Positions 58,259 through 64,000 of a stretch of DNA of 64,000 nt are shown in pieces (position 1 is the stretch's first letter; the number at the start of each line of letters is the position of its first letter). This stretch comes from Candidatus Gastranaerophilales bacterium (GTDB taxonomy: Bacteria > Cyanobacteriota > Vampirovibrionia > Gastranaerophilales > Gastranaerophilaceae). The notes under the pieces are model-generated. The model ran no database searches. It had not been told where the DNA came from and saw only the letters and a program-made list of their open reading frames with translations. The stretch lies in the NCBI GenBank assembly GCA_944325655.1, contig CALVAW010000002.1:28729-92728 (forward strand), written 5' to 3'. The position numbers and the translations under genes are program-made.

Positions 58259-58267
58259 ATTTTACCA
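58259..58267 (-). promoter_or_regulatory. extended -10 of a likely leaderless HD-gene transcript
   Basis: On the minus strand TGG then TAAAAT (58264-58259), last base 7 nt before the ATG at 58252, the same arrangement as at mnmE. No SD. Confidence 0.5.
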
Positions 58268-58367
58268 TTATTTAAGATAAATAACAGCTATATTCTAATA
58301 TAATTATTAAAAATAATTAAATATTTGCTTATTCATTTAAAATTTATAAAATAATTAAAGAATTAGT

Positions 58368-59261
58368 ATGAAAATAAGAAATATAACATGTAAAACTTCG
58401 CTTAAATCAGTGGCTTTTTTTGGAGCTGCTTGTATTTTGTATATAATTGCTTTTTATTTCTTTTATTTTTTAACAACGAGCGATAGGATAAGTATATTTG
58501 GATTTTATAATTGGCTTAAAGTTTTGCCTGATATTGTTTCTGTTGAATTTTCAGATGAACCTTTTATGGCTTTTTTGCTTTTTATTTTACTTCCTTTTAT
58601 TTTGTTTTTCGGATTTATTTTTGAAGCAGTTAAATGGCAATATGAAATAAAAAAATTTAATTTAAATTTTAATTTAAAATCGGTTAATTTTCTTGAGGAT
58701 AAAGTTTATTTTAATTTTAACAAATCAGAATGTAATTTAGCTTGCAGATATAGCGATATAAATAAGTTTAAATTAATTTTATTTATAAAAGAGATTACAA
58801 CTAAAAACGGACGTGCTACCGTAATTTATCAAGTTCAATTAGATTTTACTATTTTAAATAATAGGCATTTTTCTTTATATAATACGCCTGTTTTTGTTTG
58901 GAATTTTATATATAAAATTATCGATTATGCAAGAAAAATAAATTGTTTTTCATATAAATTTTATGGATACGGAGATACAATAAGTTTTAAAGAAAAAATA
59001 GATACATATTTTAATAAAGGTTTCAAACCGATTTTAACTAATGAAGCAGAAAACAGATGCAAAATTTTTTCAATTATTTTCTTTGTTGTAGGGATAATTA
59101 TGCTTTTTATAAACAAAGATATTATTGAATTTGCATACCAACAAAATTTATGGGGACTTTATGCTGTCTTTTTTATTCCTATATTAATTTCTTTTATTGC
59201 AGATTTGGTTCTCTTGGCTGATAAATACATAGAAAAAAAATATGGTGATATGCAAAAATGA
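58368..59261 (+). CDS. four-helix membrane protein of unknown function
   Basis: This 297-residue protein is not recognised. Two membrane helices at about residues 12-36 and 65-88 flank a loop, then a soluble domain of about 140 residues rich in F, K and N (PH-like beta content is possible), then two C-terminal helices (about residues 230-248 and 262-285). Weak SD AAAGAA. It overlaps the next gene, a TPR membrane protein, by 4 nt (ATGA), so the pair is co-translated and may act together. Confidence 0.6.
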   Translation: MKIRNITCKTSLKSVAFFGAACILYIIAFYFFYFLTTSDRISIFGFYNWLKVLPDIVSVEFSDEPFMAFLLFILLPFILFFGFIFEAVKWQYEIKKFNLNFNLKSVNFLEDKVYFNFNKSECNLACRYSDINKFKLILFIKEITTKNGRATVIYQVQLDFTILNNRHFSLYNTPVFVWNFIYKIIDYARKINCFSYKFYGYGDTISFKEKIDTYFNKGFKPILTNEAENRCKIFSIIFFVVGIIMLFINKDIIEFAYQQNLWGLYAVFFIPILISFIADLVLLADKYIEKKYGDMQK

Positions 59262-60520
59262 ATAATGAAGAACTAAATAAAGCAATAGAAGATTTAGAAA
59301 ATTATATTAATCAATCCGGCTTAAAAGATACCGACAGTATCGACAAACAAAGACTTCTGGATCGAATTAATGAACTTCTTGTTTTTTCACCTGATAATGT
59401 TGTTCTTTTGAATTGGAAGGCATTATGTTATGAACTCATTGAAGATTATGAAAATGCAATTTCTACGTATGAATATATTTTAAAGTTGCAACCGGATAAT
59501 AAAGAAATAAGAGAACTGCTTTTTAAATGCAGAAATGATAGTCTTTTAAATAATACTCATAAAACAAATTTAAACAAAAATAATTTTTTGTATAATTTTG
59601 ATTTTATACAAAAAATTCCTGTTAATATTTTAGTAATTTCAAAAATTTTAATTTTATTGTTTTTGTTTATATTTTATTTTCCGTATTTTATATTTTCACA
59701 CTTTGACAATAAAATATTAAACATAAAGGATTATACTAAATTTGACAAAATAAATATAAATGCACCAATAGAATATAATTTTCTTTCTAAAAACGAAATA
59801 TTAAATTTAAGAAAAAAATTTGTTGAAAAATCCCTTTTCAATAAAAATAATTACGAACCCAATTCTTCCGTATTTGGCTCAATTCAAAGTCATAAACCTT
59901 GGTGGGGTCTTGTTTCGTGTTTGGATTTAAATTATAAAGGCGATTATCATGAAAGAATAGAAGGTCCTTCAAAGGTTAGCATACAAATGAATAATCCTGA
60001 TATTTTGGTTGGTATCAGTTTGCCGTATTTACCTTGGAATATTCCTTATTTTAGTGAATTCTGCTCATCTGATTATTCAAAATTCATACCTTCTTATGCC
60101 GCATACGATAAAGACAATAATTTTATTACGGTAAAATATCCTTTTTCAGAAAAAATTTTAAGAAAAAAAATGAGAGTTAATAATAAATCCACCAGACTTC
60201 TTTTGCAATTATCAGGTTTAAATGCACTTGATTTTGATTATAAATATGCATATATATTTGATACCAAAAATATTAAGATGTTCTCGGAAAAAAACAGCGC
60301 AAAAAATGATATCGTATTTTTTAAAGATTATATACATGTAGGCTCAAGTTGCAAATATAAAGGCGGATGTAACAATATCTCGCCTATGCAAAACGATTTA
60401 TTATTTTCAGTTATTTCACTCCCTGCTGAGCTTAATATTAAATTATGGAAAAATAAGCCTCTGAATAAGTATTCAAAAGCAGACATATACTTTAAGATAA
60501 TTTTTGAAAATAAAGATTAA
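59258..60520 (+). CDS. TPR-containing membrane protein of unknown function
   Basis: The 420-residue protein has a short N-terminal TPR region (about residues 30-90: NVVLLNWKALCYELIEDYENAISTYEYILKLQPDN), then one strong membrane helix (about residues 125-147, ISKILILLFLFIFYFPYFIF), then a 270-residue domain probably outside the cytoplasm, rich in aromatic and lysine residues with a SSCKYKGGC cysteine cluster. Its ATG overlaps the stop of the previous membrane protein. No family recognised. Confidence 0.6.
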   Translation: MNNEELNKAIEDLENYINQSGLKDTDSIDKQRLLDRINELLVFSPDNVVLLNWKALCYELIEDYENAISTYEYILKLQPDNKEIRELLFKCRNDSLLNNTHKTNLNKNNFLYNFDFIQKIPVNILVISKILILLFLFIFYFPYFIFSHFDNKILNIKDYTKFDKININAPIEYNFLSKNEILNLRKKFVEKSLFNKNNYEPNSSVFGSIQSHKPWWGLVSCLDLNYKGDYHERIEGPSKVSIQMNNPDILVGISLPYLPWNIPYFSEFCSSDYSKFIPSYAAYDKDNNFITVKYPFSEKILRKKMRVNNKSTRLLLQLSGLNALDFDYKYAYIFDTKNIKMFSEKNSAKNDIVFFKDYIHVGSSCKYKGGCNNISPMQNDLLFSVISLPAELNIKLWKNKPLNKYSKADIYFKIIFENKD

Positions 60521-60621
60521 AATTTATTTTGATACATTACTTAATACAAGCTAAATATGATTGTTTTATATTTTAGGTTGTTATATTATATACAAAATAA
60601 GTTTTGAGATGTTAAGTTTGT

Positions 60622-61077
60622 ATGGAAGTTAAGATAAAAAGAATATTCTTTATATTATTATTCTTTTATTGCGCTTTTTTTGTTTTTGGAAGTTTATTCT
60701 CTCCAATCATGGCAGCCATCGGTCAATACGATATTTCAGCTAAACTGACATCTTTATATATGTTTTCTTGTCATCAACAACCCGACAGGAGTTTTTGGAT
60801 TTTTGGTTATCCGGTTGCCCTTTGCTCAAGATGTTTGGGTGTTTACATATCCGTATTATTTTCAAGTTTATTAGTTGTTTGTAATAAATTTCGTTTAAAT
60901 AAAAGATTATTAATAGGCTTCATCGTATTAAGTTTTGTTGATATATTTGTTAATTGCGGAATTGGAATAAGAGCATATAATACCGGGAACATCACAAGGT
61001 TTGTTATCGGGATGCTCATGGGAGTTATTATTGTATTTTTTATTAATAAGATTTTCAGTTTATTAGAAAGGAACTAA
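60622..61077 (+). CDS. DUF2085 family membrane protein
   Basis: The 151-residue protein has about four helices. Its signature CHQQPDRSFWIFGYPVALC followed by SRCLGVY matches the DUF2085 pattern (CHQxPxRS, then CxRCxG). The cysteines suggest metal or redox binding, but the family function is unknown. A run TTATATTATATA about 35 nt upstream may be the promoter. The next gene starts 3 nt after its stop. Confidence 0.85.
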   Translation: MEVKIKRIFFILLFFYCAFFVFGSLFSPIMAAIGQYDISAKLTSLYMFSCHQQPDRSFWIFGYPVALCSRCLGVYISVLFSSLLVVCNKFRLNKRLLIGFIVLSFVDIFVNCGIGIRAYNTGNITRFVIGMLMGVIIVFFINKIFSLLERN

Positions 61078-61080
61078 ATT

Positions 61081-61701
61081 GTGAAATTTAAAAAATTATT
61101 TTCATCTTTTTTAATGTTTGTGTTTTCTTTTGTTTTATTTTCTCCTTCAATCGGTGCTGCAACGGTTCAGGATGAAACGCTTCGAGATTTCATTAAAAAT
61201 ACTGATGAAATTACCGGAAAGTATATTTATCCTTCAATGATTGTTGCTTCTTCAACAAGTGGAAAATCGGTAATACCTGCGCATACACCCATAGTCATCA
61301 AGTGTAGTGAGACTATTTCGACTAATGATATTGTAAACGGAAGCGAAGTTCATTTTTCCGTTGTTAACGATGTAAAAGACAGTCAAGGAAATATTTTGAT
61401 TAAATCCGGAACTCCGGTAACAGCACAAATCTCATTTACTCGCTCAAAAGGGCTTGTGGGTCGCTCAGGCGAGGTTACCGTTTCAGACTTTCATACTACT
61501 GCAGTAGATGGCACATACGTTCCGCTGTCAGCTTCAGTTACTGCAAAACCTGACGATAATATGGTTTTATCAATCGTACTTAGCGTTTTAATATGTCCTT
61601 TATTTTTATTAATGAAAGGTGATGATGCACAAGTATTAGCAGGTACCACTAAAACTGCTTATACAGTTTCTGATATTTATGTAAAATCTGTACGATTATA
61701 A
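61081..61701 (+). CDS. exported protein of unknown function
   Basis: The 206-residue protein starts with GTG at 61081 after AAAGGA. A signal peptide (LFSSFLMFVFSFVLFSPSIGAA, residues 5-26) is followed by a beta-rich domain: KSVIPAHTPIVIKCSETIS, ILIKSGTPVTAQISFTRSKGLVG and GEVTVSDFHTTAVDGTYVPL. Then comes a hydrophobic stretch (about residues 160-176) and KGDDAQVLAGTTKTAYT. The repeated xPAGTx-like turns recall TrbI/VirB10-type beta domains, weakly. No secretion genes are nearby. Confidence 0.6.
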   Translation: MKFKKLFSSFLMFVFSFVLFSPSIGAATVQDETLRDFIKNTDEITGKYIYPSMIVASSTSGKSVIPAHTPIVIKCSETISTNDIVNGSEVHFSVVNDVKDSQGNILIKSGTPVTAQISFTRSKGLVGRSGEVTVSDFHTTAVDGTYVPLSASVTAKPDDNMVLSIVLSVLICPLFLLMKGDDAQVLAGTTKTAYTVSDIYVKSVRL

Positions 61702-61727
61702 ACTTGTATCTATATTCACTCCGTCTG

Positions 61728-61760
61728 CTGCATTTAGCAGGCGGAGTTTTGCGAATTTGT
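61728..61760 (+). terminator. strong Rho-independent terminator
   Basis: Twelve-bp stem (one G-T wobble) ACTCCGTCTGCT (61728-61739) / AGCAGGCGGAGT (61746-61757), loop GCATTT, then TTTT. It ends the DUF2085 unit and isolates the zinc-ribbon cluster. Confidence 0.9.
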
Positions 61761-61868
61761 TCTAAGCATCTTTTAGTTCCAATAATTATTTACATAACGT
61801 AAACTTCTATTGAATATAAGCTAAATTTATGTTAGTAGAATAATATTATAGAACAAAGGAAGCTTTAT

Positions 61869-62432
61869 ATGACAAATGAAACAAAAACATGCCCATTTTG
61901 CGGGGAAGAGATTTTAGCAGTTGCAAAAAAATGTAAACATTGTGGTGAATGGTTAGATAAACAAGGTGAAGAAAAATCCGAAACGGTTCAATGTCCCGCA
62001 TGCGGAGAAGAAGTATTAGCAGGCAGCAAAACCTGTAATCATTGTGGTGAAAATCTGCAAAACAATTCTTCTGCTAGCGATGTTAACACTTCAAGCGAAC
62101 TGCCTTCAAAAGCAAAAAAATATAACTGGGGTCCTCTTTTTACAGGTTTCATTTGGGGTTTTTTCAACGGAATGCCAAAAAATATTTTAATTACGTTAGT
62201 AGTTTTATTTATGTGTTCATTTATTCCGACTCTGGGTATCGTTGCATCATTGGTTAATACGTGTATACTAATATGGGCCGGAACAAAAGGAAATCAATGG
62301 GCATGGAGTCATAAAAATTGGAGTTGTGTTGAAGGGTTTAATAAACATCAAAAAAAATGGGTTTTATATCCTTTTGTCATATATTTAATTTTAACTGTAC
62401 TGACAATAGTTGTTGTAGCAAATTCTATGTAG
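61869..62432 (+). CDS. double zinc-ribbon membrane protein (paralog A)
   Basis: The 187-residue protein has two CxxC...CxxC zinc ribbons: CPFCGEEILAVAKKCKHCGEW (about residues 8-28) and CPACGEEVLAGSKTCNHCGE (about residues 42-61). A Ser/Asn linker leads to a membrane part with NWGPLFTGFIWGFFNGMPKN, then two or three helices and WAGTKGNQWAWSHKNW. The membrane part recalls DUF2628-type proteins, low certainty. SD AAAGGAAG. A paralog lies at 63413. Function unknown. Confidence 0.75.
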   Translation: MTNETKTCPFCGEEILAVAKKCKHCGEWLDKQGEEKSETVQCPACGEEVLAGSKTCNHCGENLQNNSSASDVNTSSELPSKAKKYNWGPLFTGFIWGFFNGMPKNILITLVVLFMCSFIPTLGIVASLVNTCILIWAGTKGNQWAWSHKNWSCVEGFNKHQKKWVLYPFVIYLILTVLTIVVVANSM

Positions 62433-62445
62433 CAAAGAGGTTGTA

Positions 62446-63396
62446 ATGGAAAAAGAAACGAAAATTTGTCCGTTTTGTGGTAAAGAAATTTTAGCGGTAG
62501 CTAAGAAGTGTAAATATTGTAAAAAGTTTCTGAATGAAAATGATAACGTTAGTTCTGATTCTGATGCTGTTCAAGTTGAGAATAAAAAAACACAGAACAA
62601 CACAAACATTAATGCTATAGTGGGCGCAATTGTCGTATTGTTTATTGTATTTGTTTTATTTAGTAACTCCGGTGATTCTTTATTAAGCGGATGTGAATTT
62701 GAAAAGGAAAACTATAGTCTTAGCGGTACAACAAAGACATACTATTGCAAAAATAATTTATACAGTGTTGTTAATGTATATACACCGGATGGTACCAATT
62801 ATTCCAATTATTCTTTTTCAATTGATAACAATATGAAAATTGCAAGTTATTACAGAAAAAATGGTGAATATTATTGTTCAATATATTCAAACAAAGATGA
62901 TATTTCTCCTTGCGATGAAGCTACAATGATGAAATTAATCAAATCAAATGCAGAAAAGATCAAAGATGAAATTGATTCTGATAATGCAAAACAAAATATT
63001 CTTGGTTATGTGAACTTGTTTCGTGAATATAATAGTGATTTGACATTTGATTTTAATAGAGACTTAAATACTGTTACTTGTAACGATATAGTTGAAAAAA
63101 TCCGTAGAGGCAGCTCAAACTATACAGATATAAAAGGATGTCAAATTCAATTTAAGAATGGTGTCATAATGTCATTAAGCAACGACGGACAATTTGCTAC
63201 TATTTATGATAGCGACTCGCCTAAATATTATATTAATCTTAAAAGAATATTTAAAGGTCGTATGAATGGTGCTAATGTTGTATTTGACGGTAAACAAATA
63301 CTTGCAGATAGCTATATAAAAGATTATAGCAAAGCAAAGCAATTATCAAAAAAAGAAGTTAATAATATAAATCCTAAATTACATTATTATCCGTAG
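62446..63396 (+). CDS. single zinc-ribbon membrane protein with unknown extracytoplasmic domain
   Basis: The 316-residue protein starts with one zinc ribbon like its neighbours (CPFCGKEILAVAKKCKYCKK, residues 8-27), then a linker, one membrane helix (about residues 54-76, AIVGAIVVLFIVFVLF) and a 235-residue lysine- and tyrosine-rich domain unlike either neighbour. The third domain has several cysteines (Cys84, Cys99 and others) and no family that I recognise. AGAGG precedes the ATG. It starts 13 nt after paralog A, so the two are co-transcribed. Confidence 0.7.
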   Translation: MEKETKICPFCGKEILAVAKKCKYCKKFLNENDNVSSDSDAVQVENKKTQNNTNINAIVGAIVVLFIVFVLFSNSGDSLLSGCEFEKENYSLSGTTKTYYCKNNLYSVVNVYTPDGTNYSNYSFSIDNNMKIASYYRKNGEYYCSIYSNKDDISPCDEATMMKLIKSNAEKIKDEIDSDNAKQNILGYVNLFREYNSDLTFDFNRDLNTVTCNDIVEKIRRGSSNYTDIKGCQIQFKNGVIMSLSNDGQFATIYDSDSPKYYINLKRIFKGRMNGANVVFDGKQILADSYIKDYSKAKQLSKKEVNNINPKLHYYP

Positions 63397-63412
63397 TTCG
63401 AAAGAATTTGAA

Positions 63413-63958
63413 ATGTCTGATAAGGTTAAAACATGCCCATTTTGCGGAGAGGAAATTTTAGAAGTTGCCGTAAAATGCAAGCATTGCGGTGAGTGGCTTG
63501 ACAGAGATAATGTTGCTCTACAGAGAAAACAGTGTCCTTTTTGCGGCGAGGATATAGCTTTAGATGATGAAATTTGTGTTCATTGCGGTGAAAAAATTGG
63601 CTACCGTTCTGATACAAGTTCAAATTTAGAGTTACCGGAAAAATTAAAATGCTATAATTGGTGTCCTGTTTTCGGCAGCATATTTTGGGGGTATTTTAAT
63701 GGGATGCCCAAAAATATACTGGTTACTTTTTTAATTCTTTGGTTAATCGGACTTTTAATACCGGAAATGGTCTTTTATGCAGGTATTGCCATTTGGATTT
63801 TAAAAATATGGGCAGGTACAAAAGGAAATGAATGGGCATGGAATTATAAAAAATGGAACAGCGTTGAAGAATTTATCAAATGTCAAACTACCTGGGCAAT
63901 TATTTTATTTATTTTTTGGCTGCCAACAGCAATATATCTATACGGTAATTTAAAATAG
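63413..63958 (+). CDS. double zinc-ribbon membrane protein (paralog B)
   Basis: The 181-residue protein is a paralog of the protein at 61869. Ribbons are CPFCGEEILEVAVKCKHCGEW (about residues 8-28) and CPFCGEDIALDDEICVHCGE (about residues 41-60). The membrane part shares YNWCPVFGSIFWGYFNGMPKN and KIWAGTKGNEWAWNYKKW, with a shorter central segment. There is only a weak SD, and the gene starts 16 nt after the previous stop. The duplication with a different gene between suggests a lineage-specific expansion. Nothing further is visible to 64000. Confidence 0.75.
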   Translation: MSDKVKTCPFCGEEILEVAVKCKHCGEWLDRDNVALQRKQCPFCGEDIALDDEICVHCGEKIGYRSDTSSNLELPEKLKCYNWCPVFGSIFWGYFNGMPKNILVTFLILWLIGLLIPEMVFYAGIAIWILKIWAGTKGNEWAWNYKKWNSVEEFIKCQTTWAIILFIFWLPTAIYLYGNLK

Positions 63959-64000
63959 TGTTTTATAACTAACTTGAAAATTAAATAATTTACCTACTGC

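Overview
The window is a gene-dense, AT-rich bacterial chromosome segment that uses the standard code and has no tRNA, rRNA, insertion sequence, prophage or CRISPR array that I can see. The gene content points to a fermentative, diderm (LPS-bearing) relative of Cyanobacteria, most likely a gut-type Vampirovibrionia/Melainabacteria (Gastranaerophilales). Reasons: an LPS block (lptC, lptA, lpxI, lpxB), fermentation genes (adhE with the NADH sensor rex), no photosynthesis genes, a ThiE carrying the N-terminal ThiD2-like domain seen in cyanobacteria, and a YidC with the long periplasmic insertion that I remember from cyanobacterial YidC. The taxonomic call is inference.

Layout. 1-6241: a partial MgtC-like gene, a TPR membrane protein, then infB-rbfA-truB and a GerMN-domain protein. 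6242-7024: a reversed, degenerate GT11-like gene. 7144-12641: TPR protein and lgt, convergent gpmI, then nadB-nadC. 12670-18981: gltX (reverse), then hom-thrC-leuS. 18994-27503: deoB and a short PLP decarboxylase (reverse), divergent ligA, a SIMPL protein and a SWIM-SNF2 helicase. 27500-33152: a reverse block with an unrecognised NUMOD3-like protein, prfA-thyX, rpmE and an EF-hand coiled-coil protein. 33268-37637: lepA, then NUDIX-thiE (reverse), then an ECF sigma factor with a candidate anti-sigma. 37545-40372: a small RWYD-repeat protein, murA and yidC (reverse). 40439-43051: mnmE and an FAD oxidoreductase (convergent). 43400-44556: an orphan NarL-type response regulator and a rhodanese. 44846-48140: rex and adhE. 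48318-51880: an orphan OLD-type TOPRIM protein, a degenerate sugar epimerase, a structured intergenic region and a phosphodiester glycosidase-like protein. 51877-58252: a reverse run of NAD(P)HX dehydratase, trmL, CDP-alcohol phosphatidyltransferase, lpxB, lpxI, lptA, lptC and an HD protein. 58368-63958: accessory membrane proteins ending in three neighbouring zinc-ribbon proteins.

The most interesting structural signal is regulatory. At least eight genes without a visible Shine-Dalgarno (SD) sequence (hom, ligA, lepA, mnmE, the FAD oxidoreductase, the epimerase, lptC and the HD gene) have a -10-like hexamer whose last base lies 7 or 8 nt before the start codon, the geometry of leaderless transcripts. 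Their neighbours have ordinary GGAG/AGAGG sites, so two initiation modes probably coexist. No convincing defence island or complete novel system is present. The best candidates for undescribed biology are the leaderless set, the zinc-ribbon cluster, the orphan TOPRIM/epimerase pair, the sigma/anti-sigma gene overprinted by the RWYD-repeat gene, and the nested inverted repeats at 50235-50345.
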